Under the pieces are notes generated by a model. The model made no database searches and had not been told where the DNA came from. It saw nothing but the letters and a program-made list of their open reading frames with translations. DNA of 15,012 bases from DAORHV01 sp964448405 (GTDB lineage Bacteria > Patescibacteriota > Gracilibacteria > Peribacterales > Peribacteraceae), in contig CAYUVW010000030.1 of NCBI GenBank assembly GCA_964448405.1, positions 1-15,012 on the forward strand, given 5' to 3'. This document shows positions 1 to 7,725 of the stretch, in pieces. A program made the translations under genes and the position numbers. The stretch's first letter is position 1; each line of letters opens with the position of its first letter.

Positions 1-1071
1 AAATCCGATGAATCCGAAAGCGAAGCGGTGAACGTCGGTGGCGCCGAAAACCTGGTCGCCGCCTGCAAAGCGCACCCCGTACGCCGCATCCTGAATATTT
101 CCACGCAGTCGGTGAAGCTGAGTCATAAAGGCCGTTACGCGAGCACCAAAGCCAAAGCTGATGCGATCTTTGCCGCCAGCGGGCTGCCGGTGACGACGCT
201 GCTGCCAAGTGTGGTCTACGGCAAAGCAGATCAAGGAATTTTCGGATCATTGCTGAAATTCCTGAAGCTACCGGTGGTCCCGATCATCGGCAGCGGCAAA
301 GCGACCTTTCGGCCAATTCACCAAGATGACTTCGCCCGCGCACTCCCGATTCTGGCACGCGACCCGGCCAGCGTGGGACGCGTATTCGATGTCGGAGGAC
401 CTGACGAAGTGAGTTTTAATTGGCTGGTGGATGAACTGCTGCACAGAAAAGGCATGCGCAAGATGCGCATGCATATTCCATCGTCTGTCGCGCTGTGCAT
501 CGCAACATGCATTAGTTGGATGCGCCGTCCGCCGGTAACGCGCAGCAACGTGCTGGGCGCAGACGCAGTGTTGGAAATGAACGTGGACCCGTTCTTCGCC
601 GCAATCGGTTTTGTACCACGATCCTTACGGCAAGGTCTCGATGACCTCTTCGGCCCCACGCCGCGCGATGACTCTGAGCCGCGCGCCTTGTTGCAGTACG
701 TCATGCCCAGTCACGCAGAGCCGGAAGCCGCGATGATCGCGCTCTACCGCCGCGCCTGCGAAGTACACGAAATCAACCCTCTGCACCGCTTGGAGCACCG
801 TGTGGTCGAGAGCAGTTGGATGTTGGGAGGCCTGGACGCCGTGACCCGCCTGCTGCGACCGCAATGCACGCTGCAGCGCAAGCTGTTGGTGGCCGCCGCG
901 ATCGTGGAGTGCTCCCCTGCTTCGGCCAACGCACTGCTGCCTCGAAACCGCTCGAAGGCGGCGTTGTTCTGCCTTGTACTCGGGGCCGGGCTGAGCGTCG
1001 CCTGCAAACTGCTGCTTGGAGCTCTGCTCTGCTGCCTGCCGCACTTCTATTCGCGCAATGCCGGACTGTGA
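1..1071 (+). CDS. NAD-dependent epimerase/dehydratase (extended SDR), 5'-truncated, with C-terminal extension
   Basis: The reading frame is open from base 1, so the N-terminal nucleotide-binding Gly-rich part lies outside the window; 356 codons remain. Visible SDR features are the active-site YxxxK (Y46, K50, in YASTK) preceded by an S/T-rich strand (ISTQS), a VVYG substrate-loop motif, and the C-terminal substrate-domain pattern FRPIHQDD followed by FDVGGPDEVSF. This matches atypical/extended SDRs (NAD-dependent sugar epimerase or NDUFA9-like groups), which act on nucleotide sugars or similar substrates in the cytoplasm. After about residue 220 the protein continues for roughly 135 residues that I do not recognise. 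That part is charged and helical-looking, and ends in a hydrophobic Leu/Ala/Cys-rich segment that could be a membrane anchor. The stop overlaps the next gene by 14 bp, so the two are probably translationally coupled. The exact substrate cannot be read from the sequence. Confidence 0.85.
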   Translation, partial: KSDESESEAVNVGGAENLVAACKAHPVRRILNISTQSVKLSHKGRYASTKAKADAIFAASGLPVTTLLPSVVYGKADQGIFGSLLKFLKLPVVPIIGSGKATFRPIHQDDFARALPILARDPASVGRVFDVGGPDEVSFNWLVDELLHRKGMRKMRMHIPSSVALCIATCISWMRRPPVTRSNVLGADAVLEMNVDPFFAAIGFVPRSLRQGLDDLFGPTPRDDSEPRALLQYVMPSHAEPEAAMIALYRRACEVHEINPLHRLEHRVVESSWMLGGLDAVTRLLRPQCTLQRKLLVAAAIVECSPASANALLPRNRSKAALFCLVLGAGLSVACKLLLGALLCCLPHFYSRNAGL

Positions 1072-2644
1072 CGTACTCATCATCGGCTCGGGTCCTGCAG
1101 GAGCACATGCCGCTCAAGCACTGGTCGAAGCCGGTGCATCGGTCATCATGATCGATGGCGGCAACGACGCGGCAACGGCTCTTGCGGAGGCACCGGATCG
1201 TAACTTCACCGATGTGCGTAAGAACGATGCGAATCAATATCGCTGGTTCCTTGGCGACGATCTTTCGGGCATTCCCGTAAGCGGACTGACCGGAGGATTG
1301 GGTGGCGGACAAGTAAGCGGCAATCGATCGTACGTGGTTGCAGGAACGGAACATGCGTTGCCGCTGCAACTGAAGAACTGCCAAGTGATTCAGAGTTTGG
1401 CCAAAGGCGGCCTGGGAGCCGCTTGGGGAGCGGCATGCGCAATCTTGGATGAAGGTGAACTGTACTCGCTGGGATTGAATGCCACGGAAATGCAGCAGCA
1501 CTACGACACAGTCATCGAACGCATTGGCGTATCCGGCACGCTCATGCGACCCGGAATCCAACCGGCACTGAGGCTCGACCATCACGCCACGCGCGCACTG
1601 GGAGCATATGAGCATCATCGCAAGTACTTCGACTCCCGCATGATCTCGGTGCAACAGCCGTTGTCCGCCGTCCTGACGAAAGACATGGGCAAGCGACGTG
1701 CAACGAACTATGCCGACATGGACTATTGGGCAGACCCTCGAAAATCGGTCTATCGACCGCAATTCACAATCGAGGAACTGGAACGGCAACCGAACTTTCA
1801 GTACCGGGGCGGCTACGTCGTGGATCGCATTGAGGAGGCCCCCGCTGAAGCAATCGTCTACGCCCACGGACTCGGACCGGTGGTCGGCATCGAAACGTTC
1901 GCCGCCAAGCGCGTTATTGTGGCGGCAGGAGCCGTGAATTCCGCACGCATTCTTCTGCGCAGCAAGCATCTCTACGACCGCCCGCTTCCATTTGTGGGCA
2001 AGCCTCACGTCTTCAGTGCATGTATCGATTGGCATTCGCTCTGCAGCGCTGGACCGGACGAACGTACCAGTCTCTGCCAACTGGTTGTTATCGACGAGCA
2101 ACGCAGAAACGGAGTGCAAAGCGGTTGCGCGCAGCTGTATAGCTACCGTTCGTTACAGTTGTTTCGCCTCTTGGGAAGCGCACCGTTTCCAACACCCGAA
2201 GCAGTATCGCTGTTGGCGGCGCTGTCGCCGTCGTTGGTCATTGCCGACATTCGCTTCCCGGCATTCGCAGCACCCCACAACACCTTGCGATTGCTGCACA
2301 ATGGCTCGCTGCATATCGCCATGGATGTACGCGCCAACGAACGCGACGAACGAACTCGCACATGGAAACGACTTCGCAAAGCATTGTCCAAGCTCGGAAT
2401 GCCCGCCGTGAAGAACATGTGGTTGCCAGAGGCATCGAGTTCGCACTATGCCGGCACGATTCCGCAGAGCACCGATGATCGCATGTCTCTTTCAACCGAT
2501 TCCAACGGCAAGGTACGACAGTGTTCGCGTGTTTGGGTTGCCGATGCCGCGGTATTCCCCTGCCTGCCGGCGAAGCCTCACACACTGACGATTATGGCCA
2601 ATGCCCGCCGCATCGCCCTGGAAATGACCAAAACGCTCGACTGA
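1058..2644 (+). CDS. GMC-type FAD-dependent oxidoreductase
   Basis: The protein has 528 residues if it starts at the ATG at 1058, which puts the FAD-binding Rossmann motif GSGPAG at residues 10-15, right at the N-terminus as is usual. Earlier in-frame codons would add only low-quality sequence. Other family marks are the acidic end of the second strand (IDGGN, around residue 35), a GGLGAAWGA segment at 117-125 typical of GMC enzymes found in polysaccharide clusters, and the C-terminal GMC domain with HYAGT (H463), VADAAVFP, and KPHTLT (H508). The two histidines fit the catalytic His-His/Asn pair of the family. Such enzymes oxidise alcohols, possibly a sugar or lipid-linked sugar hydroxyl here; the substrate is unknown. 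It overlaps the SDR gene by 14 bp with no Shine-Dalgarno, which suggests coupled expression and joint action on one precursor. Confidence 0.88.
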   Translation: MPDCDVLIIGSGPAGAHAAQALVEAGASVIMIDGGNDAATALAEAPDRNFTDVRKNDANQYRWFLGDDLSGIPVSGLTGGLGGGQVSGNRSYVVAGTEHALPLQLKNCQVIQSLAKGGLGAAWGAACAILDEGELYSLGLNATEMQQHYDTVIERIGVSGTLMRPGIQPALRLDHHATRALGAYEHHRKYFDSRMISVQQPLSAVLTKDMGKRRATNYADMDYWADPRKSVYRPQFTIEELERQPNFQYRGGYVVDRIEEAPAEAIVYAHGLGPVVGIETFAAKRVIVAAGAVNSARILLRSKHLYDRPLPFVGKPHVFSACIDWHSLCSAGPDERTSLCQLVVIDEQRRNGVQSGCAQLYSYRSLQLFRLLGSAPFPTPEAVSLLAALSPSLVIADIRFPAFAAPHNTLRLLHNGSLHIAMDVRANERDERTRTWKRLRKALSKLGMPAVKNMWLPEASSSHYAGTIPQSTDDRMSLSTDSNGKVRQCSRVWVADAAVFPCLPAKPHTLTIMANARRIALEMTKTLD

Positions 2645-2660
2645 GGCATAAAAGCGGTCT

Positions 2661-2669
2661 TGCTATAGT
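2661..2669 (+). promoter_or_regulatory. Extended -10 promoter, leaderless, for flippase gene at 2677
   Basis: TGC-TATAGT forms an extended -10 element (TGN plus hexamer at 2664-2669). Only 7 bases separate the hexamer from the ATG at 2677, so transcription would begin at or beside the start codon and give a leaderless mRNA. No TTGACA-like -35 is seen at normal spacing and there is no Shine-Dalgarno. The TATAGT-to-ATG block matches the one before the 14390 gene at 15 of 16 positions. Confidence 0.6.
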
Positions 2670-2676
2670 GCCAGGC

Positions 2677-3957
2677 ATGAAGCTAGCTTCGTTCGTCTGG
2701 CTGTCGCCGACACTCACCGACATCGGACGCCGGCTGCGGATCGACGCGCATTATTTCGCCAGGAGTTCGGGGTTCGTGGTCTTGGGACAATTGATGAACG
2801 TCGCCAAAGGCGTGGTATCGGGGTATCTGATTTCGCGCCTGTTTCCGGCCGAATTGTACGGTGAGTACCGGTTCGTGCTCAGCATTGTCGGCGCCATCGG
2901 CGTGCTGACGCTCTCCGGCATGCAGCCGGCCATCTCGCGTTCGGTCGCCCGCGACACACAGAATGCGCCGCTGCGCTGGACCATACGCACGTACTCGATG
3001 TTCTTATTGCTCGGCACCGCAGTGATCCTCGGCGCCATCGCGCTGCTGCCGTACTGGAATCGCGAAAACTTGTGGACGCTGTTCCTCCTCTCAGCAGTAC
3101 TGTTCGTGCCCATTAACGCCGGCACCGCGTTCTTCGGCGGCATCGTCATCGGACGCGGGCAGTTCGGAATTTCGCTGCGCGCCAACGTGATCAGCGGACT
3201 CCTGGTGATTGTCTCGGTGCTTCTTATGCTGTGGCTGCGGCCGTCAGCCTTGCTGCTACTGGCGCTGACAGCCGGCATTCCCCCGGTGGTGTATTTGTGG
3301 GAACTGCGCAAACAGATTCGCGAATATCCTTCAGCGTCTTCCTCGAAGGAGATCCTTGTATACGCGGCGAAGATCACACTGGGCGACGTCCCCATGACGC
3401 TATCGTGGTATCTGGACGGCCTCTTGATTTCGATGTTCTTCGGACTCAAGGAGCTAGCATTGTTCTCGGTGGCGCTGATGATCCCCGAGGAAGCGAAGGG
3501 ATTCCTGAAGGACTTCGTGCCGATCTCGTTTTCGCGCCAGGCGGCTGGCCGGGACACGCCCGAGCGGCGGCGGCAACTAGTACTGGCGGTCGTCTGGATG
3601 ACCGTCGTGTTCGCCGTCGGCATCGCGGCGTTCATGCTGATCAGTCCGTGGATCATGCCGCTGCTGTTTCCGCTATACGACCCGGTGCGCATGGTCTCGC
3701 TCAGCAATGCGGCGGCCGTGACACTCATCACCTTCCCGTGCGGCCTCTTCTCGCAGCAGCTGGAAGCCCGTGGCAAAGCGCGTGAAGTACTCATCGGCCA
3801 GTGGGCGTCCGCCGCCGTGTTCGTGACCTGTCTGCTAACACTCATTCCGACAATGGGTCTGATGGGCGCAATCGTGGCACGCGGCATCTTCCGACTCACC
3901 TACTCCATCTACTCGGCGTACGCGGTCATCCGGGCACCGTATCCAAAAGCTGCCTGA
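2677..3957 (+). CDS. Wzx-like polysaccharide flippase (MOP superfamily)
   Basis: A 426-residue, very hydrophobic protein with roughly 11-12 predicted membrane segments (for example around 31-53, 65-83, 105-126, 131-156, 170-187, 190-207, 300-322, 342-360, 375-391, 393-415) and short charged loops. Length and layout match Wzx/RfbX O-antigen flippases and related polysaccharide transporters, which move undecaprenyl-linked oligosaccharides from the inner to the outer face of the membrane. The G-MQPAISRSVARD loop after the second segment is typical of the family. The ATG at 2677 was chosen because it lies 7 bp after a strong -10 box and begins the hydrophobic domain; the in-frame extension upstream runs through the GMC gene in another frame. 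It is one of two flippases in the window. A MATE-type exporter is the less likely alternative. Confidence 0.87.
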   Translation: MKLASFVWLSPTLTDIGRRLRIDAHYFARSSGFVVLGQLMNVAKGVVSGYLISRLFPAELYGEYRFVLSIVGAIGVLTLSGMQPAISRSVARDTQNAPLRWTIRTYSMFLLLGTAVILGAIALLPYWNRENLWTLFLLSAVLFVPINAGTAFFGGIVIGRGQFGISLRANVISGLLVIVSVLLMLWLRPSALLLLALTAGIPPVVYLWELRKQIREYPSASSSKEILVYAAKITLGDVPMTLSWYLDGLLISMFFGLKELALFSVALMIPEEAKGFLKDFVPISFSRQAAGRDTPERRRQLVLAVVWMTVVFAVGIAAFMLISPWIMPLLFPLYDPVRMVSLSNAAAVTLITFPCGLFSQQLEARGKAREVLIGQWASAAVFVTCLLTLIPTMGLMGAIVARGIFRLTYSIYSAYAVIRAPYPKAA

Positions 3958-3964
3958 CGGCGGC

Positions 3965-4030
3965 GAGACAGGGAAGCAAGAGGAGCACGAGATGTCTCGC
4001 AACCCCTGCATCGTCTGTTTCCCTTGTTTC
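3965..4030. other. Imperfect long inverted repeat, possible terminator or structured RNA
   Basis: In the 128-bp gap between the flippase and the AsnB gene, the left arm (3965-3981) pairs with the right arm (4014-4030): about 14 pairs, including two G-T wobbles and one bulge. An inner 5-bp palindrome with arms CGAGA/TCTCG lies at 3988-3999. The + strand right arm is pyrimidine-rich and runs into TTTCTTTC. It may be a Rho-independent-type terminator for the flippase transcript, placed just before the next promoter. Folding was done by eye. Confidence 0.4.
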
Positions 4031-4071
4031 TTTCTGCGGATGATCCAGCAGCCGAGCGGCCGGTTGTGCCC

Positions 4072-4077
4072 TATACT
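4072..4077 (+). promoter_or_regulatory. -10 promoter box, leaderless, for AsnB-like gene at 4086
   Basis: TATACT is followed by 8 bases and then the ATG at 4086, the right distance for transcription to start at the initiation codon. There is no Shine-Dalgarno and no clear -35. Unlike the other boxes here it is preceded by CCC rather than TGN. Confidence 0.55.
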
Positions 4078-4085
4078 TACGCCGT

Positions 4086-5906
4086 ATGTGCGGCATTACC
4101 GGATTCTTCGGCGAAGATAAGGCGCGCATCGATGCGATGACGAACGCGCTGGTGCACCGCGGCCCCGACGGGAACGCGACATTGGTGACGAATGGCGTGT
4201 CGCTCGGCCACGCGCGTCTGGCGATCCTGGATCCGTCGCCCGCCGCAGATCAGCCGATGTGGAACGACTCGAAGACGGTGGTGATCGTCTATAACGGCGA
4301 GGTTTTCAATTACCAAGAATTGCGCAGTGCCGAGAAATTCGACTGCGTGACAAGCGGCGACACCGAGGTGCTGCTGAAGCTCTACGATAAGTACGGCATC
4401 AGTTTCGTGAAACTGCTGCGGGGCATGTTCGCCTTCGGCCTGTACGACACGCGCAACAAAACTTGGTACCTGGCCCGAGACACCGGCGGCATCAAGCCGC
4501 TGTTCGTGTCGTATCCCAACGGCAAGCTCCATTTTGCATCCGAGATGCGCTCGCTCATGAAAGCGCTCCCCAAAAAGCCCGAATTGAATATGGAGGCCTT
4601 GTCGCAATATGTGCGCCTGCACTACGTTCCCGGCCCGCACACGCTGTGCCAGGGCATCGAATCGGTACCACCCGGTACGGTAATCGCCTGGAACGAACAC
4701 GGCGAAGCACGCGATACGTTTCAGCCGATGGTCGAGCCGGTGCACTACCATTCCAGGAGTGATTTTCGCACGCACTTCCCGGAGCTTATGGATATGGTCG
4801 TGGCCGACCATCTTGTTTCAGATAAGCCGGTCGGCATTTTTCTGAGCGGCGGCATGGATTCGTCCATCGTGCTGCACCACATGAGCAACCACGCCAAGAA
4901 GCCAGTGAAAACGTTCACGGTGCGCTTCGAAGCCACAGCCGACGAAGATGAAGCGCGCTTCAATAAAGACGCTGAAGTCGCAAAGTTGACCGCCAAGCAC
5001 TACGGCACCGACCACCGCGAGGTGGTGCTGACCGCAGGACTGTGCCGCGATATCTATGCGGATTCGGCACGGTCGCTGGACCAGCCCAATGCCGACTCGG
5101 TGGCCATGGCGCAGTTCGTACTCTCGCGCGAAGCCAAGAAACATGTGGACGTGGTGCTCAGCGGAGCCGGTGGAGATGAGTTGTTCGGTGGCTACCCGCG
5201 CTATCGCATCGCTCGTATCTTGCGTGCGTTGCGCGGCGTACCGTCGGGCATTCGCGGCATGTCGGCACGCATGGCTGGCCACCCGGTCGACGTGTTGCAA
5301 ATGCAGCCCGGCGCACAGTTGGCCGAACGCTTACTGGCCCGCGCTACGAAAGAAACGCACTCGCTCACGCGCGGCACGTGGTTCAAGCCCGAGGCAACCA
5401 CCGACTTGTTCCGTGAGCGGTTCAAGGCACTGCCGCAGAACATGGACCCGCTGCGCACAATGATGGAATTTGACCGCAATCTGTGGCTGGTAGATGAATC
5501 GCTGCGGCTGTGCGACGGCGTGACCATGGCCAGCGGACTGGAATGCCGCGTGCCGTTCGTAGACCCGCTCGTCATCGCGGCATCTCACGGCACCAAGACA
5601 AGCTGGCACGTGGATTTCCGCAGGACAAAGACACTACTCAAAGACACGTATTATCCGGTGTTACCTGACTCCGTGCGAACAATTGGGAAATCCTCATTCT
5701 ACCCACCGCTAGCCAAGTGGTTCCGCCGCGAATGCGCACCGCTGGTGGAAGCAGCATTGGAACATAAACGCATTCAGGAATTGTTTCATGTGCAGGAACT
5801 TCGCGCAGTGTTCATCGCCCATAAAGAACATGTGAAATACGGCCTGCACACGCTGCAGATGATCACGCAGCTGGCTGCATGGTTTGATGAAGTCTACGAC
5901 GCGTAA
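4086..5906 (+). CDS. asnB: Asparagine synthase (glutamine-hydrolysing) homologue, AsnB family
   Basis: A 606-residue, full-length class II amidotransferase. N-terminal glutaminase domain: Cys2 exposed after Met removal, HRGPDG (24-29), LGHARLAILD with R44, NGE (70-72), SGDTEVLL (from 90), and RDTGGIKPL (131-139). C-terminal synthetase domain: PP-loop SGGMDS (254-259), SGAGGDELFGGY (from 359), and the aspartate-site loop DGVTMASGLECRVPFVDP (477-494). Classical activity is Asp plus Gln plus ATP to Asn. Homologues inside glycan clusters often amidate uronic-acid sugars instead, and the location between flippase and glycosyltransferase genes makes that plausible but unproven. The fixed need for a free N-terminal Cys makes the start at 4086 certain; the ATG follows a TATACT box by 8 bp, giving a leaderless message. 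It ends 5 bp from the stop of the convergent glycosyltransferase gene. Confidence 0.93.
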   Translation: MCGITGFFGEDKARIDAMTNALVHRGPDGNATLVTNGVSLGHARLAILDPSPAADQPMWNDSKTVVIVYNGEVFNYQELRSAEKFDCVTSGDTEVLLKLYDKYGISFVKLLRGMFAFGLYDTRNKTWYLARDTGGIKPLFVSYPNGKLHFASEMRSLMKALPKKPELNMEALSQYVRLHYVPGPHTLCQGIESVPPGTVIAWNEHGEARDTFQPMVEPVHYHSRSDFRTHFPELMDMVVADHLVSDKPVGIFLSGGMDSSIVLHHMSNHAKKPVKTFTVRFEATADEDEARFNKDAEVAKLTAKHYGTDHREVVLTAGLCRDIYADSARSLDQPNADSVAMAQFVLSREAKKHVDVVLSGAGGDELFGGYPRYRIARILRALRGVPSGIRGMSARMAGHPVDVLQMQPGAQLAERLLARATKETHSLTRGTWFKPEATTDLFRERFKALPQNMDPLRTMMEFDRNLWLVDESLRLCDGVTMASGLECRVPFVDPLVIAASHGTKTSWHVDFRRTKTLLKDTYYPVLPDSVRTIGKSSFYPPLAKWFRRECAPLVEAALEHKRIQELFHVQELRAVFIAHKEHVKYGLHTLQMITQLAAWFDEVYDA

Positions 5907-5920
5907 GACGCTCAGCGTTT
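5906..5920. terminator. Small hairpin at the convergent gene junction, weak bidirectional terminator candidate
   Basis: Around the 5-bp gap between the two converging stop codons, a 6-bp stem (including one G-T wobble) with loop TCA can form from 5906-5920. A T-run (TTT) closes it on the + strand and AA on the other. It is too short to be convincing alone, but position and symmetry fit a shared terminator. Confidence 0.25.
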
Positions 5921-7078
5921 CTGGGCCGCGGAGGTATACAGCTTCAACAGTTGTTCGCAGTACAACTGCTGCGAGAAATGTTCAGCAATGTTCCGGCGCG
6001 CGCGAACGCCGTAGTCGTGCAACGTTCCGGCCGACGCGGCGCACCATTGCAGGCGTTCGGCGAACTGCTTTTGGTTCAACGGATCGACGACCCAGCCGGT
6101 GACATCGTCGATGACGCATTCTTTGGCGCCACCGTGCGTGGTGGCGACCACTGGCCGTTCACAGGCTTGGGATTCCAGGCACACCGTCGGAAACGGGTCC
6201 AAGTACACCGACGGCACCAACGTCACGTCGCATGCGGCGTACAGCACGCGCATCTGGGCCGGCGACTGGCGCTGGAAAATATGCGCGCGACCTCCCAGCG
6301 ACCGGAACCCCTCCGGGTCGGCTTGTCCGGCGATGATGAGGTGGCATGCCTCCGGCAATGCGCCCAACAGCGCGGCGGATCCTTTGTCGTGGCCGATGCG
6401 CCCGGCAAACAGGAAAATGGGTTTGTCGGCGGGCAAGCCGAGTTGCTGGCGCGCTTCGGCGCGGGTGAGTTCGGGTTTCCAGAATTCCAGATCGACGCCG
6501 TTGTGCAAGGTGGTGAGATTGCGGTAGCCGAAGCGCACAAGGTAGTCGCGCAGGGCGTTGCTGACGCACAGTACCCTTTCGCACTGTGCCAGGGTGCGCC
6601 GGACAATGGGATTGCGCAGCGGGTTCATGGTCCAGCGGGCGCGCCGCAGGTCGGCCAGCCACAGCCGCGGCTCGTGGCCGGTGACTTTGCCATACGACAC
6701 GTTCATCACGCCGTGCGCGGTGTAGAAACACGGGATGCCCATTCGGCGTGCCTCGGGCAGCCACGCGTAGCCGAGCTGCCAGGCCAGGCCGTGGGCATGG
6801 ATGACGTCCGGACGGAAATCGCGGATCGCGGCCAGCACTTCGTTCGCGCGGCGGCGTGAAAAGACGCTGCGGTAATGTGCCCAGCGGCCGGGTAGCTGGC
6901 GTAATGCATAGATGCGGATGCCGTCGACTTGGTCCGCGAACGCGCCCGCGGGCGCGGCGGTGACGATGCCGAGCTCATGACCGAGCGCACGCAACGACCT
7001 GCTCGTCTCCCAGGCGATGCGCCCGGAGCCGCCGACGAGCACCTGAGGCAGTTCGTCGCTGAGCTGCAGGATTCTCAT
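5912..7078 (-). CDS. GT4-family glycosyltransferase
   Basis: A 388-residue GT-B enzyme. The N-terminal domain opens with MRILQLSDELP and a glycine loop VGGSGRIAWE (15-24), then DVIHAHG (91-97). The linker has HNGVD (191-195). The C-terminal donor domain has FAGRIGHDKG (223-232) and the acceptor/donor motif DPFPTVCLESQA, where D293 and E301 occupy the EX7E positions; the first Glu is replaced by Asp. GGAKECV follows at 315-321. Such enzymes transfer a sugar from a nucleotide donor to a lipid-linked acceptor at the cytoplasmic membrane. The ATG at 7078 was chosen because it starts the first Rossmann strand and overlaps the preceding methyltransferase stop as ATGA; an earlier in-frame start would add 40 unlike residues. 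It is the last gene of the minus-strand operon, with no Shine-Dalgarno. Confidence 0.9.
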   Translation of the reverse strand: MRILQLSDELPQVLVGGSGRIAWETSRSLRALGHELGIVTAAPAGAFADQVDGIRIYALRQLPGRWAHYRSVFSRRRANEVLAAIRDFRPDVIHAHGLAWQLGYAWLPEARRMGIPCFYTAHGVMNVSYGKVTGHEPRLWLADLRRARWTMNPLRNPIVRRTLAQCERVLCVSNALRDYLVRFGYRNLTTLHNGVDLEFWKPELTRAEARQQLGLPADKPIFLFAGRIGHDKGSAALLGALPEACHLIIAGQADPEGFRSLGGRAHIFQRQSPAQMRVLYAACDVTLVPSVYLDPFPTVCLESQACERPVVATTHGGAKECVIDDVTGWVVDPLNQKQFAERLQWCAASAGTLHDYGVRARRNIAEHFSQQLYCEQLLKLYTSAAQKR

Positions 7079-7725
7079 GGTTTTTGGGCGAGCACGCACC
7101 AGCCGATGGTGTGCAGCGCTACGGCCGCACCGGTGGAACGCCGGTCGCGCCACAGCGCCCAGTTCGTGAGCAAGCGCGTGAGCGGACACAGGATCCACAT
7201 CGCCCAGCGATTTTCGTACGGCTGCCAGGTGTTCACCAGGTGACGGATGCGGATCTGCATCATCATGGCGTGATACTTTCCGCGCTGTTCCATGTGCTCC
7301 ACGCGGAACCCCGTTTCCTCGAACAGCGATACCAATCCGTAATTCGTGTAGCGGAAGAAATCGCGCGGCTCCTCATGTAGTTCGTTGGTCTGCGGCACCG
7401 TGAGCAGCAGGTAGCCGCCCGGACGCAGTACACGGAACATTTCACGGATGGCAATCCACGGGTGAGGGACATGCTCAAGCACTTGCGTGCAAAGAATACC
7501 GTCGATGCTGTTGTCGGCCAGCGGAATCGACTCGGCGGAGCCGATGACGTCCGGCTTCCAGGTCACGTCGTGATCCAGCGTGAGGTACTCGGTCGCACCG
7601 GTGCAAAAGACCTGGTAGCGGCGCCAGCGGCCGGCGCCGACGTCCAGCACTTTGCCGCGCAGGCGGGGCGCATGGCGCGCCACCTCCTCGAGCAGCAGAA
7701 CCCGGTCTGGTTGTGTGATGATCAT
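7075..7725 (-). CDS. Class I SAM-dependent methyltransferase (Methyltransf_11 type)
   Basis: A 216-residue protein with the SAM-binding motif I VLDVGAG (26-32), acidic residue after the second strand (D51), AESIPLADNSID (64-75), QVLEHVPHP (81-89), and LRPGGYLLLTVP (100-111). It then has RDFFRYTNYGL (121-131), a signature shared with the next gene upstream. Members methylate small molecules or sugars in the cytoplasm; in this locus a sugar O-methyl decoration is likely, but the acceptor cannot be deduced. The ATG at 7725 overlaps the upstream gene's stop as ATGA, and its own stop overlaps the downstream glycosyltransferase start the same way, so translation along the operon is probably coupled. 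The C-terminal 70 residues carry several Trp and Arg and do not match the paralogue well. Confidence 0.88.
   Translation of the reverse strand: MIITQPDRVLLLEEVARHAPRLRGKVLDVGAGRWRRYQVFCTGATEYLTLDHDVTWKPDVIGSAESIPLADNSIDGILCTQVLEHVPHPWIAIREMFRVLRPGGYLLLTVPQTNELHEEPRDFFRYTNYGLVSLFEETGFRVEHMEQRGKYHAMMMQIRIRHLVNTWQPYENRWAMWILCPLTRLLTNWALWRDRRSTGAAVALHTIGWCVLAQKP

Noticed and set aside
773..2119. A 448-codon open frame on the - strand opposite the SDR and GMC genes
   Set aside because: It is antisense to well-supported coding sequence and shows no motif, membrane pattern or start signal.
2637..2642. TCGACT as a -35 element for the promoter at 2661
   Set aside because: The spacer to the -10 would be 21 bp, and it overlaps the end of the GMC gene; the extended -10 explains the promoter without it.
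2751..3899. A 382-codon - strand open frame opposite the first flippase
   Set aside because: Ser/Thr/Arg-rich low-information translation, mirroring hydrophobic codons of a membrane protein on the other strand.
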